Shown: positions 1 to 7,741, numbered from the stretch's first letter. The stretch: 64,000 bases of DNA from Prevotella sp. (GCA_017557405.1 JAFYYV010000036.1:19470-83469); one strand, 5' to 3'. Notes: generated by a model from the sequence alone, not told the origin. Translations and numbers: made by a program.

Positions 1-33
1 CCCTGCTTTGTAATTTCTGTCATGCACACTCAT
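1..33 (-). CDS. start of an unidentified element gene (partial)
   Basis: Only the first eleven codons are inside the window, so the product cannot be named. On the minus strand an ATG at 33 follows a strong Shine-Dalgarno (AAAGGAGG, five bases upstream), and the frame stays open to the window edge. A second ATG at 23 is in another frame and lacks as good a ribosome site. The gene lies just downstream of the phage-like gene ending at 49 on the same strand, so it probably continues the same element transcript. Confidence 0.4.
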   Translation of the reverse strand, partial: MSVHDRNYKAG

Positions 34-48
34 AAATGCCTCCTTTCA

Positions 49-591
49 TTACAAATCAAGCAGCTTGCCGTTCCTCAATTTCAACGTACCAAAGTCTGTT
101 GCATTCGCACTACTTGCCAATCCTCCTGCAATCTGACTGATGTTCTGCGCCTTCGACAGTCCTTTGTTCAACTTCGTTTGGGCAATGTAGTTGTTCATCT
201 GCGTGATCTGCCTGTCTGCATTGTCCCATATTCGCTCACGGTTGGCGGCTCCCTGTGCGGCCTGCTGCTGCATCATGTTGCCAATGGCTTTCGTCGTGGC
301 TGCTTTCTGCATGGCAATGCTCTCAGGAGTGCCACCAGCCACAGCACTTACGGCTGCAGCGTTCTCCGCTTGCTCATTCAACAACTCACGAGCTTGTGTC
401 ACGGCTGCTTGGTTCTCTGCCGTCTGCGTCGGATCTTGATAATACAACATGTCACGATGGTCCTGCAACTGTTTCATGCGATCTTCGTAACTGCTGATAG
501 CTTGATTATAACCTTTGTTGGCTGCTTTACCTGCAAAAATGCCGCCAACAGTAGAGGCAAGGCCTCCAACGATGCTTCCTATCAATCCCAT
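49..591 (-). CDS. phage-like structural/internal virion protein candidate
   Basis: This 180-residue protein has no recognised catalytic motif. It opens with a Gly-rich hydrophobic segment (MGLIGSIVGGLASTVGGIFAG), followed by a long Ala/Gln/Asn-rich helical region. A hydrophobic glycine-rich N-terminus followed by a helical, low-complexity body is the layout of DNA-pilot or internal virion proteins of small phages. The match is in character only, not at alignable motifs. Its place next to a terminase-like gene and an integrase supports a prophage origin. A long frame on the opposite strand over the same bases is taken to be a shadow, because this frame has the coherent composition and an ATG. 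Function is unproven. Confidence 0.5.
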   Translation of the reverse strand: MGLIGSIVGGLASTVGGIFAGKAANKGYNQAISSYEDRMKQLQDHRDMLYYQDPTQTAENQAAVTQARELLNEQAENAAAVSAVAGGTPESIAMQKAATTKAIGNMMQQQAAQGAANRERIWDNADRQITQMNNYIAQTKLNKGLSKAQNISQIAGGLASSANATDFGTLKLRNGKLLDL

Positions 592-696
592 GTCTATTGA
601 TTATTTGATGATTATAATGCGAAGATAAATAAACCAAATAACAGCCCATTGATAAATTTTCCAATCTGAAAAAGCACACCATTTTGCCTTTTTTCA

Positions 697-704
697 TATC
701 TTTG
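697..704 (+). promoter_or_regulatory. -7 promoter box for the terminase-like gene
   Basis: TATCTTTG matches the Bacteroidetes primary sigma -7 consensus TAnnTTTG exactly. It lies 24 bases before the ATG at 729, so the leader would be short. No TTTG is seen at the ideal -33 distance. Confidence 0.5.
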
Positions 705-728
705 CCACCGAACAATCCCATCAACATC

Positions 729-1142
729 ATGGCAAAAAAGGAACAAAATAAAAACAAAGACGACAAAAACGAAAAGAAAGCGGAAAAGAAATCAACTCCT
801 GCTGGACGATTCACCAAAGGACACAAAAAAGTCGGAGGACGCGCCAAAGGTACGCCCAATAAGGTGACGGGCGACATGCGCTCCATCATCGAGAAACAAT
901 TAAGACCTCACATCGAAAAGATTGGAGAAACCATCAAATCTATTAAAGATCCCGCACAGAAAGCGGCTGCCATCGCTCAATGGAACCAATACCTCATGCC
1001 TAAATACTCCAACACAACCATCAACGCCGACACACGACGCGACATCTCCACCGAAGAGTTTATCAGTCAACTCAACGGCAAATACGACAAATCCGACATC
1101 AATATCGACATTTCTACCATCAACATCATCAATAACGGATAA
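729..1142 (+). CDS. small-terminase-like / phage DNA-packaging associated protein
   Basis: This is a 137-residue, very basic protein. It has a Lys/Asn/Glu-rich N-terminus, then the segment GRFTKGHKKVGGRAKGTPNK (about residues 26-45) and a helical region with RSIIEKQLRPHIEKI. The G-R-x-K-G-T-P-N-K signature is common near the N-terminus of putative small terminase subunits of Bacteroidetes phages, which bind viral DNA ends. The start at 729 is preferred over an ATG 45 bases upstream, because the latter would lie almost on the promoter. It converges with the integrase gene. The assignment rests on one motif and the neighbourhood. Confidence 0.45.
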   Translation: MAKKEQNKNKDDKNEKKAEKKSTPAGRFTKGHKKVGGRAKGTPNKVTGDMRSIIEKQLRPHIEKIGETIKSIKDPAQKAAAIAQWNQYLMPKYSNTTINADTRRDISTEEFISQLNGKYDKSDINIDISTINIINNG

Positions 1143-1180
1143 CTCCCTTACCTCTTACCTCTTACATCTTTTATATATCT

Positions 1181-1213
1181 CCCCCTAAACAGGGGGAACA
1201 AGGGGGTCTCCCC
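1181..1213. repeat. C-rich/G-rich palindromic repeat between convergent genes
   Basis: CCCCCT-aaac-AGGGGG forms a six-pair hairpin and is followed by a second G5/C4 pair. It sits between the convergent terminase-like and integrase genes and could act as a transcription stop. It is of the same general kind as the palindromes near 27301, 47816, 49050 and 60626. The 35 bases before it are a CTTACCT-type 8-nt tandem repeat. Confidence 0.5.
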
Positions 1214-1214
1214 A

Positions 1215-2462
1215 TCACTCCCAAAAATCCCCTATCTCCACATCACACAAATCAATATCACCCCTCTCTTCACTACTTTTCACCATTTCAGTGTTCAACT
1301 CAAAAGCACTCATCGCATCCACAACTGTCTCGTCAAGAAGCTTTGCATACACCTGACGAGTGATTCTTGTCGAACTGTGTCCCAGCACCTTTGCAACGAC
1401 TTCCATATCCATGCCTCCTTCGTTAAGGAGTAGGGTAGCACCTGTATGACGTGCCCAATGGCTGCTCACTGGCTTCTTGATGTTGGCCATCATCGCCAGC
1501 ACTTTCAGATTGTCGTTGTAATCTGAGTTTGACGATATCGGCAACACACCATCGTACTTCTCCAATATCTTCTCTGCAGGCTTTAATAATAAAAAGGTGA
1601 ACTCCTGCTTCGTCTTGCCTCGCATTCCCGTATATACCTTCCTGCCATTCACCAGCTTCAACTTCTTTGCGTCAAATGCCGCCAAATCAACATAACTCAT
1701 ACAAGTATATGTCTGGAACACAAACACGTCTCTCACGCGCTCCAGTTCAAGCGTGGGTGGATCTACACTGGCTATTTGCCGAAACTCGTCAGGCGTCAAA
1801 TACTTCCCCAAGCCGCCACTCGACTTATCCTTTGGGATGTTCAACCACTTGTAAGGATTCCTGCTCACAAATCCAGCCTCACGAGCATCAATGATGAATG
1901 AGTTCAAGAAACGATGGTAGTTCTGCCACTTCGAATAGTTCTTCATCCCTTTAGCTGCTAACGCCTTATCCATCTTTAGCACATTCAGGTCCGTGATGTC
2001 CTTGAAATCAACAATCTGTCCCCATTCCTTGAACCAGCGCATGAAACGATCGTAACGCTCCTGGCTATCATCGCTACGACCATACTTTCGTACCTCCGCA
2101 CGTTCCTCGCAAAACGATATGAACGTCTGTTCCGGCACAACATTCTCCGAAGACTTGTCATTCTGCCGTCGCTTTAACAGTCGTGTCACACCATTCATGT
2201 CAAGCTCACCATTCGCCATCATGTCGTTGACGATCTGACGAGCTTGCACCATGAACGTGTCAAGCGTCCGTTGCTGCTCAAACGCGTCCAACCTGTTCAC
2301 CACCTGACCAGGCTCACGCCATTGTTTCGGCAACAGCCTCACGCCAGTAGTCAACCAGTGTTGCTTCCTGTTGTAGGTGATACACAGTTCCACACTACCT
2401 TCTTTCACTCTGCTTGCCCTCTTCTTTCGGTCGAAGACAAACCTCAAAATTGGTGTTCCCAT
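1215..2462 (-). CDS. tyrosine recombinase / integrase, IntDOT-like
   Basis: This 415-residue site-specific recombinase would integrate and excise the element to its left. It has an N-terminal arm-binding region (about 1-100), a SAM-like core-binding domain (about 110-215) and a C-terminal catalytic domain. Visible catalytic residues are His335 and Arg338 in SHWARHTG, His362 in LGHSS and Tyr372 in RQVYAKL. The usual box I arginine is replaced by Ser256 (YTCMSYVDL), with Arg281 (GMRGKTK) nearby. The Bacteroides enzyme IntDOT has this same serine-plus-displaced-arginine layout, so the enzyme is probably active. The gene lies next to the 3' end of a tRNA-Ser, a usual integration target. Confidence 0.92.
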   Translation of the reverse strand: MGTPILRFVFDRKKRASRVKEGSVELCITYNRKQHWLTTGVRLLPKQWREPGQVVNRLDAFEQQRTLDTFMVQARQIVNDMMANGELDMNGVTRLLKRRQNDKSSENVVPEQTFISFCEERAEVRKYGRSDDSQERYDRFMRWFKEWGQIVDFKDITDLNVLKMDKALAAKGMKNYSKWQNYHRFLNSFIIDAREAGFVSRNPYKWLNIPKDKSSGGLGKYLTPDEFRQIASVDPPTLELERVRDVFVFQTYTCMSYVDLAAFDAKKLKLVNGRKVYTGMRGKTKQEFTFLLLKPAEKILEKYDGVLPISSNSDYNDNLKVLAMMANIKKPVSSHWARHTGATLLLNEGGMDMEVVAKVLGHSSTRITRQVYAKLLDETVVDAMSAFELNTEMVKSSEERGDIDLCDVEIGDFWE

Positions 2463-2519
2463 AATCTTTAATTCTTATTTTATTTATAATCAGTTAATAT
2501 TCAATCATTTATGCAAAAT

Positions 2520-2570
2520 GTATTACCACTTTCGCCAAAGTGTATTACCATTTCCCATTTTTGGTAATAC
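2520..2570. promoter_or_regulatory. three-copy GTATTACCA site upstream of the integrase
   Basis: GTATTACCA occurs at 2520-2528 and 2542-2550 and inverted (TGGTAATAC) at 2562-2570. Between the first two copies is the inverted repeat CACTTT-cgcc-AAAGTG. The cluster lies 58-108 bases upstream of the integrase start. Repeated sites in this position are typical of integrase arm-type sites or operators controlling integrase expression. Which of these applies is inference. Confidence 0.5.
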
Positions 2571-2687
2571 TTTTTCGCCACATGTGAACATATAAAACCA
2601 CATGAAAACACATGCCAAAAAAGGAACCACTATCCCCTTATAGCCTGAATGTCAATAATTTACGATTGTAACTAACTGATTATCAAC

Positions 2688-2714
2688 AAAAAAGGCAACC
2701 ATCTCTGGTTACCT
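2688..2714 (-). terminator. terminator after tRNA-Ser
   Basis: Read on the minus strand, AGGTAACC and GGTTGCCT pair around a six-base loop (agagat) and are followed by TTTTTT. It begins seven bases after the tRNA 3' end. Confidence 0.7.
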
Positions 2715-2720
2715 TTAACG

Positions 2721-2808
2721 CGGAAGGTGAGGGATTCAAACCCCCGATACCCGAAAGGGGTATACCGGATTTCGAGTCCAGCGCGATCGATCACTCTGCC
2801 AACCTTCC
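2721..2808 (-). tRNA. tRNA-Ser (anticodon CGA)
   Basis: The minus strand folds as an 88-base class II tRNA. The acceptor stem GGAAGGT/ACCTTCC closes with discriminator G. The anticodon loop reads CTCGAAA, giving anticodon CGA for the codon UCG. A long variable arm (ATACCCC/GGGGTAT type) is typical of tRNA-Ser. The T-arm contains GGTTTGAATCC. CCA is not encoded. The 3' end faces the integrase gene, making this tRNA the likely attachment site of the element on the left. Confidence 0.93.
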
Positions 2809-2892
2809 CTTTTAGCGAATGCAAAAGTAATAAAAAAACTTGAGAAACAAAAATTGCCTCCGCTTAAATCCCTTCTATTAACAAATTTTATC

Positions 2893-3480
2893 TTATTTGA
2901 AGCTCAGTTTGTTCAATTTGTCGCGTAGTTGTTGGGCTTCTGATTTGCGTATGGAGAGTTTGGCTGAGCAGTTGGTATCGTAGTTCATCGCTATGATACG
3001 CGGAGACATTTCCTTGATAATGCGCATCACGTCGTTCATCATCACATAAGGAAAGTTATATTCAACGATTTCCTCCACTTGCTGCATGGTAATCTCGCAA
3101 TGGGCGATGGCATCGGAGGCAGCCTCACGATAGGCAACAATGAGTCCGCTGGTGCCCAGGTTTACCCCTCCATAGTATCTGACGACCACAATCAAGATGT
3201 CGGACAATTCGTTCGAGTTGATTTGCCCAAGGATGGGCTTTCCGGCTGTGCTCGAAGGCTCTCCATCATCGTTTGCACGGAATTCGGTGTGCTCTGCGCC
3301 CAACATATAAGCATAGCATACATGGCGTGCATCGTAGTATTTCTTCCGATATTGCGCCAGCAGCTGCTTGATGTCATCAACGTTGGTGACATGATGGGCA
3401 AAGGCGAGGAATTTACTCCGTTTCTCGGTATAATATCCCTCGCCAATCTTGTCGCTTATGGTCTTGTATTGGTCAACCAT
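2893..3480 (-). CDS. yigZ: YigZ / IMPACT family protein
   Basis: This 195-residue protein belongs to the YigZ/IMPACT (UPF0029) family, linked to translation control and ribosome-associated stress; the biochemical role in bacteria is unsettled. The N-terminal domain shows the family hallmarks KRSKFLAFAHHV, DARHVCYAYMLG, NDDGEPSSTAGKPIL and VVVRYYGGVNLGTSGLI. A smaller C-terminal domain (about residues 135-195) follows. Length is normal. It starts 20 bases after the DUF1015 gene ends on the same strand, so the two are probably co-transcribed from the promoter near 4811. Confidence 0.92.
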   Translation of the reverse strand: MVDQYKTISDKIGEGYYTEKRSKFLAFAHHVTNVDDIKQLLAQYRKKYYDARHVCYAYMLGAEHTEFRANDDGEPSSTAGKPILGQINSNELSDILIVVVRYYGGVNLGTSGLIVAYREAASDAIAHCEITMQQVEEIVEYNFPYVMMNDVMRIIKEMSPRIIAMNYDTNCSAKLSIRKSEAQQLRDKLNKLSFK

Positions 3481-3500
3481 CCGTGCGTTGGTTTATTGTT

Positions 3501-4748
3501 TTAGGAGAGCTTGTGGATGACCAAGCCTGAACGCAGTTTCGGTTCGAACCAGGTAGCCTTTGGTGGCATGATCTTCCCACTATCGGCAATGTCCATGATC
3601 TGTTGCATCGAAACGGGGTAGAGGGCCAATGCGGTACGCATCTCACCGTTGTCCACACGGCGCTTCAACTCACCAAGTCCACGCAATCCGCCCACGAAGT
3701 CGATTCGGTTGGACGAGCGAAGATCTTTGATGTCGAGAATCTCATCGAGAATGAGATGTGAGGAGATGTCCACATCGAGCACTCCGATGGGGTCATCGTT
3801 GTTATAGGTTCCATCCTTCGCAATAAGACTGTACCAGTGTTGGTCAAGATAAAGCGAGAACTCGTGCAGACGGGCAGGTTTGTATATGTCGGTGCCTTTG
3901 TCTTCAACGATGAAGTTCACTTGCAGGGCAGCCAGGAATTCCTCGGACGACATGCCGTTGAGGTCTTTTATCACTCGGTTGTAGTCGAGGATGGTGAGTT
4001 GGCTGGCTTGGAAGCACACGGCCATGAAATAGTTGTACTCCTCGTCTCCGCGATGGTTGGGATTCAGCTTTTGCTTCTCAGCTCCCACCAATGCGGCAGC
4101 AGCCGAACGATGGTGGCCATCGGCGATGTAAAGGCTGGGCATCTTTGCAAACTCCTCGGTGATGGTTTTCATGTCAGCTGCATCGGAGATGATCCAGAAC
4201 TGATGGCGGAATCCATCAATAGGGGCAATGAAGTCGTATTCGGGTTCGGTTTGAGCATAGCGCATGATGAGCGTGTCGAGCACTTTGTTATCGGGATAGG
4301 CGAAGAAAACGGGCTCTATGTTGGCATTGTTCACACGTACGTGCTTCATGCGATCCTCCTCCTTGTCTCGGCGGGTCAGCTCGTGTTTCTTGATGTTGCC
4401 CTTCATGTAGTCGTCAACGTAGGCGCCCACCACCAAACCATATTGCGTCTTGCCGTTCATGGTTTGAGCGTAGATGTAATAGTGGTCGTCTTTGTCTTGC
4501 ACCAACCAACCGTTGTCTTGGAACTTCTGGAAGTTCTCGGCGGCTTTCTCATACACGCGAGGGTCATATTCGCTCGTGCCCACGGGAAAGTCGATTTCGG
4601 GTTTGATGATGTGGTAGAGGCTTTTCTCGTTGTTGCCAGCTTCGGCGCGGGCCTCTTCAGAGTCAAGCACGTCGTATGGGCGGCTTTCCACTTGCTCCAC
4701 CAGTTCCTTCGGTGGGCGGATTCCTTTGAATGGTTTGATGACAGCCAT
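3501..4748 (-). CDS. DUF1015 family protein
   Basis: A 415-residue cytoplasmic protein of the DUF1015 family, whose biochemical function is not established. The start MAVIKPFKGIRPPKE is characteristic, followed by the conserved segment RPYDVLDSEEA and, mid-protein, YIADGHHRSAAA, the best conserved stretch of the family. Length is normal. It is the first gene of a two-gene unit with yigZ, and a -7 box TACCTTTG lies 63 bases upstream. In related genomes such genes are often near serine biosynthesis genes, which are not seen here. Confidence 0.9.
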   Translation of the reverse strand: MAVIKPFKGIRPPKELVEQVESRPYDVLDSEEARAEAGNNEKSLYHIIKPEIDFPVGTSEYDPRVYEKAAENFQKFQDNGWLVQDKDDHYYIYAQTMNGKTQYGLVVGAYVDDYMKGNIKKHELTRRDKEEDRMKHVRVNNANIEPVFFAYPDNKVLDTLIMRYAQTEPEYDFIAPIDGFRHQFWIISDAADMKTITEEFAKMPSLYIADGHHRSAAAALVGAEKQKLNPNHRGDEEYNYFMAVCFQASQLTILDYNRVIKDLNGMSSEEFLAALQVNFIVEDKGTDIYKPARLHEFSLYLDQHWYSLIAKDGTYNNDDPIGVLDVDISSHLILDEILDIKDLRSSNRIDFVGGLRGLGELKRRVDNGEMRTALALYPVSMQQIMDIADSGKIMPPKATWFEPKLRSGLVIHKLS

Positions 4749-4810
4749 ATTCTATTGATGTTTTATTATTGATGATATTTATGTTCAATTGCACTCTTCA
4801 TTTCCGGCCG

Positions 4811-4818
4811 CAAAGGTA
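4811..4818 (-). promoter_or_regulatory. -7 promoter box for DUF1015-yigZ
   Basis: Minus-strand TACCTTTG matches TAnnTTTG. It lies 63 bases upstream of the DUF1015 start, in the gap between that gene and terC. Confidence 0.5.
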
Positions 4819-4864
4819 CGCAAAATAATCGAAACAAGAAACGCCAACGTGAGATATTTGAACA

Positions 4865-5875
4865 TCAAGCCTCCTGATTGCTATGCAGTTTTTGTTCCAC
4901 TACGGAGAACAGGATGGAAAGCAACAGCAATCCGAAGATGATGGCAAGACTCACACCTGTCTCTATCTCGATGGGTTTCAGGTTGAGGTTCAACCCCACA
5001 AGCGAACCGAGGTCGTTGATGTATTTGTCTGTGGCGAGCAGCATTTTCACTCCCACGAAGATGAGGATGATGCCCAAGCCGTATTTCAGGTATTTGAAGT
5101 ATTTGGCGATAGCCGCCAATGCGAAGTAGAGGGCTCGAAGTCCGAGGATGGCGAAGATGTTGCTGGTAAGCACGATGAACGGATCGCGCGAGACGCTGAA
5201 CACGGCGGGGATGGAGTCAACGGCAAATGCCACATCGGACGTCTCGATGACTGCCAATGCCACAAACAAAGGGGTTGCCAACCGTTTGCCGTTCTCAATC
5301 ACAAAGAATTTCCCGTCTTGCATCTTTGAAGTGACCGGTAGGAATCGCTTCAGGAGCCTCACCACGATGTTGTTGGCTGGATTGCCCGCCTGTGTTTCTT
5401 CGTGAGTGAACATCTTGGCGCCTGTATAGAGCAGGAAGAGGCCAAACACGCCCAACACCCATTCAAATCGTTCCACCATTGCCGCACCTGCAAAGATGAA
5501 GATACTACGCAAGACCAATGCGCCGAAGATGCCCCAGAAGAGCACTTCATGCTGATATTTGCGTTCGATTCCGAAGAACGAGAATAGCATCAGGAATACG
5601 AAAAGATTGTCCATTGAGAGCGATTTCTCAATCAAATATCCCGCTAGGAACTCTTTTGCCATCTCTACATTGTTTCCACCAGGATAGTAAAGATAGATGG
5701 CCAGGCAAAACACCATCGAGATAGCAATCCATACGACTGTCATCTTCAGTGCTTCAGACACACTAACCTCATGTTGACCGTTCTTGCCAAACATCTTCAA
5801 GTCAACGATCAACATCAGTATAACGAGAATATAGAAAACAATCCACCCCCATAGGGGTATTATAGCCATGCTCAT
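4865..5875 (-). CDS. TerC family integral membrane protein (Alx-like)
   Basis: A polytopic inner-membrane protein of the TerC/Alx family, which is connected with manganese or other metal ion export and tellurite resistance. Eight or nine hydrophobic helices are visible. Conserved acidic membrane motifs include LIEKSLSMDNLFVFLMLFSFF and TSDVAFAVDSIPAVF, where the Asp residues are the family signature. The start at 5875 (MSMAIIPLWGW) is chosen; an in-frame ATG at 5980 lies upstream of the likely promoter and would add a non-conserved polar stretch. An ATG at 5869 is equally possible. No manganese riboswitch fold was seen in the leader. Confidence 0.88.
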   Translation of the reverse strand: MSMAIIPLWGWIVFYILVILMLIVDLKMFGKNGQHEVSVSEALKMTVVWIAISMVFCLAIYLYYPGGNNVEMAKEFLAGYLIEKSLSMDNLFVFLMLFSFFGIERKYQHEVLFWGIFGALVLRSIFIFAGAAMVERFEWVLGVFGLFLLYTGAKMFTHEETQAGNPANNIVVRLLKRFLPVTSKMQDGKFFVIENGKRLATPLFVALAVIETSDVAFAVDSIPAVFSVSRDPFIVLTSNIFAILGLRALYFALAAIAKYFKYLKYGLGIILIFVGVKMLLATDKYINDLGSLVGLNLNLKPIEIETGVSLAIIFGLLLLSILFSVVEQKLHSNQEA

Positions 5876-5947
5876 ACTTTTAATATAATATGTGACAGTT
5901 CGGCCAACATCATGCCGTTGATGGCTTCCAAGTCGGCTTATCGTTTG

Positions 5948-5981
5948 CAAAGATACACAAAAAATCGCATTTTCGGGCAAA
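5948..5981 (-). promoter_or_regulatory. promoter for terC
   Basis: The minus strand shows TTTG (5978-5981), 22 bases, then TATCTTTG (5948-5955). This is close to the Bacteroidetes -33/-7 layout. The leader to the terC start at 5875 would be roughly 65 bases. Confidence 0.6.
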
Positions 5982-6047
5982 GAAAGTGGTGCAATTGTGC
6001 GAAAACTATGTTTTTCCCATTGAAAATCAATGAAAAAGCAAGAAATA

Positions 6048-6079
6048 TTTGGTCAGTTTGTGAAAAAATTGTACATTTG
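6048..6079 (+). promoter_or_regulatory. promoter of the rpsF-rpsR-rplI operon
   Basis: TTTG (6048-6051), a 20-base spacer and TACATTTG (6072-6079) give an ideal Bacteroidetes promoter. The leader of about 105 bases before rpsF contains a small hairpin (CCCTCT-gttga-AGAGGG near 6136). Ribosomal S6/S18 leaders are autoregulated in many bacteria, but the expected binding fold could not be recognised with confidence here. Confidence 0.65.
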
Positions 6080-6193
6080 CACCCGCTTATTGGCAAAAAA
6101 GGTGCCGAGGAAGCATAGAAAACAGCAAAAAAGTCCCTCTGTTGAAGAGGGCAATGAGAATAATAATTATAATTTTTAATTTATCAAAGTAGT

Positions 6194-6538
6194 ATGAATC
6201 AATACGAAACCGTTTTCATTTTGACTCCCGTTTTGTCTGATGAACAGATGAAGGAAACGGTCGCTAAATTCAAGAAACTGCTCACCGACAATGGTGCTGA
6301 GATTTTGAACGAAGAGACCTGGGGACTGAAGAAGATGGCTTACGCTATTCAGAAGAAATCTACAGGTTTCTATTGCCTGTTGGAATTCAAGGCTGAGCCA
6401 TCCATCATTAAGACTCTCGAAACTGGCTATCGCCGCGACGAGAAAGTTATTCGTTACATCACTGTTAAACTTGACAAGTATGCTGCCGCTTATGCTGAGA
6501 AGCGTCGTGCAAAGCTTGGTAAAAAAGAGGAGGCTTAA
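6194..6538 (+). CDS. rpsF: 30S ribosomal protein S6 (bS6)
   Basis: A 114-residue ribosomal protein of the small subunit platform, which binds 16S rRNA together with S18. The start [18 protein letters not shown] and the segment [19 protein letters not shown] are the conserved core of S6, ending in a basic tail. It is the first gene of a three-gene ribosomal operon; rpsR starts three bases after its stop. Confidence 0.97.
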   Translation: MNQYETVFILTPVLSDEQMKETVAKFKKLLTDNGAEILNEETWGLKKMAYAIQKKSTGFYCLLEFKAEPSIIKTLETGYRRDEKVIRYITVKLDKYAAAYAEKRRAKLGKKEEA

Positions 6539-6541
6539 ATC

Positions 6542-6808
6542 ATGGCAGAACAGTCAGAAATCCGTTATCTCACTGCTCCTTCTATCGACACAAAGAAGAA
6601 GAAGTATTGCCGTTTCAAGAAGAGCGGTATCAAGTATATTGACTACAAGGATCCCGAGTTCCTGAAGAAGTTCTTGAACGAGCAGGGCAAGATTCTGCCT
6701 CGCCGTATCACTGGAACAAGTCTGAAGTACCAGCGTCGTGTGGCACAGGCTGTGAAGCGCGCACGTCAGCTCGCTCTGCTTCCATACGTAACCGATTTGA
6801 TGAAATAA
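6542..6808 (+). CDS. rpsR: 30S ribosomal protein S18 (bS18)
   Basis: An 88-residue basic protein that forms a heterodimer with S6 on the 30S platform. Conserved segments include [40 protein letters not shown] and the C-terminal [11 protein letters not shown]. Start and length are as in the family. It lies between rpsF (three-base gap) and rplI (19-base gap carrying a clear AGGAGG ribosome site). Confidence 0.97.
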   Translation: MAEQSEIRYLTAPSIDTKKKKYCRFKKSGIKYIDYKDPEFLKKFLNEQGKILPRRITGTSLKYQRRVAQAVKRARQLALLPYVTDLMK

Positions 6809-6827
6809 TTAAAGAGGAGGAAACAGA

Positions 6828-7385
6828 ATGGAATTGATTTTGAAACAAGACGTTATCGGACTTGGATACAAGAACGATATTGTGAACGTTAAGAGCGGTT
6901 ATGGCCGCAACTATCTGATTCCCCAGGGAAAAGCTGTCATCGCTTCACCTTCTGCCAAGAAGATTTTGGCTGAGAACTTGAAGCAGCAGGCTCACAAGCT
7001 GGCTGCTCAGAAGGCTGCTGCCGAGGACAAGGCAAAGGCTTTCGAGGGCGTTGCTCTGGAGATTGCTGCCAAGGTGAGTGCTACTGGTCAGCTTTATGGT
7101 TCGGTTGGTGCCGCTCAGGTTGCTGAGGCTCTTGCCCAGAAGGGTATCGAGGTTGATCGCAAGATCATCACTATGCGCGATGCAAAAATGGTGGGCGATT
7201 ATGAGGCTACTGTTCACTTCCACAAGGAGGTTGAGGTGATTGTTCCTGTGAAGGTTGTTGCCGAGAATGCTCAGGAAGTTGCTCCCGCTGTAGTTGAAGA
7301 GGCTGTTAAGGAAGTCGCCGATGTTGTCGAGGAAGAAATCGAAGATGCTTTCGACATCGAGGACGAGGCTCCCGAAGCTGAATAA
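6828..7385 (+). CDS. rplI: 50S ribosomal protein L9 (bL9), with long acidic tail
   Basis: Large-subunit protein L9, which reaches out from the L1 stalk base and affects reading-frame fidelity. The N-terminal domain is typical (MELILKQDVIGLGYKNDIV, then VKSGYGRNYLIPQGKA), followed by the connecting helix and C-terminal domain (about 60-147). At 185 residues it is longer than the usual 147-150. The excess is an acidic, valine-rich tail (about 150-185, rich in Glu/Asp). AGGAGG precedes the ATG. A terminator follows. Confidence 0.96.
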   Translation: MELILKQDVIGLGYKNDIVNVKSGYGRNYLIPQGKAVIASPSAKKILAENLKQQAHKLAAQKAAAEDKAKAFEGVALEIAAKVSATGQLYGSVGAAQVAEALAQKGIEVDRKIITMRDAKMVGDYEATVHFHKEVEVIVPVKVVAENAQEVAPAVVEEAVKEVADVVEEEIEDAFDIEDEAPEAE

Positions 7386-7436
7386 CAACAAGATTCGAAA
7401 AGAGATTTTCGCGCTGTAAAGCAAATCTATAATGTG

Positions 7437-7478
7437 TCCCGACCACTCCCATCACGGAGTTGGCCGGGATTTATTTTG
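7437..7478 (+). terminator. terminator after rplI
   Basis: TCCCG with CGGGA and an inner CCACTCC with GGAGTTGG form a long stem ending near 7469, followed by TTTATTTT. It closes the ribosomal operon. Confidence 0.75.
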
Positions 7479-7515
7479 AAATGATATAGTCGTCGAAACA
7501 TATAAATTGTTTATT

Positions 7516-7647
7516 AATGTTTTCCTCATTGATGGTTTTTGACCTTGTCATTCCATAGCTTTGATCGTGTCATTGCTATGCTTTGACCGCCTCATTCCAT
7601 AGCTTTGACAACGTCATTTGTGGCTTTTGACCGTCTCATTTGTGGTC
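7516..7647. repeat. 22-nt tandem array (six degenerate units), family T1
   Basis: Six abutting units of exactly 22 bases fill the rplI-fabD gap: 7516-7537 (weak), 7538, 7560, 7582, 7604 and 7626-7647. The core is TTTGACC followed at unit positions 11-15 by TCATT and, in the best copies, CCATAGC. There are no spacers between units, so this is not a CRISPR array. No open frame is supported in the surrounding gap (7386-7741). A related array lies at 63651-63761. Two further arrays (27195, 45321) share the GACCGCCT/GCCTCA and ATA positions on the opposite strand. Confidence 0.85.
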
Positions 7648-7695
7648 AAGTGGAAATGAATCTCGATTATCGTATGACAATTGGGATTTTTTTTG

Positions 7696-7703
7696 TATTT
7701 TTG
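7696..7703 (+). promoter_or_regulatory. -7 promoter box for fabD
   Basis: TATTTTTG fits TAnnTTTG and lies 38 bases before the fabD ATG at 7742. No good -33 element is seen. The 22-nt repeat array ends 48 bases upstream. Confidence 0.5.
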
Positions 7704-7741
7704 CACCGCAAATTATTAATATCAAAACAATTAAAGAAAAA

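Noticed and set aside
22-600. 192-codon plus-strand frame at the left edge
   Set aside because: It overlaps the minus-strand phage-like protein, has Cys/Leu/His-rich random composition, and lacks a ribosome site and any motif.
1978-2010. Integrase considered inactive for lack of the box I arginine
   Set aside because: IntDOT, a functional Bacteroides enzyme, has the same serine with a displaced arginine, and His335, Arg338, His362 and Tyr372 are all in place.
3837-4772. 311-codon plus-strand frame opposite the DUF1015 gene
   Set aside because: Antisense shadow; the composition is simply the complement of a conserved protein gene.
5876-5981. Manganese (yybP-ykoY) riboswitch before terC
   Set aside because: TerC genes often have one, but the leader of about 65 bases is too short and shows no matching motif.
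7516-7647. CRISPR array reading of the 22-nt repeats
   Set aside because: Units abut with no spacers and are too divergent, and no cas genes are nearby. The same holds for the arrays at 27195, 45321 and 63651.
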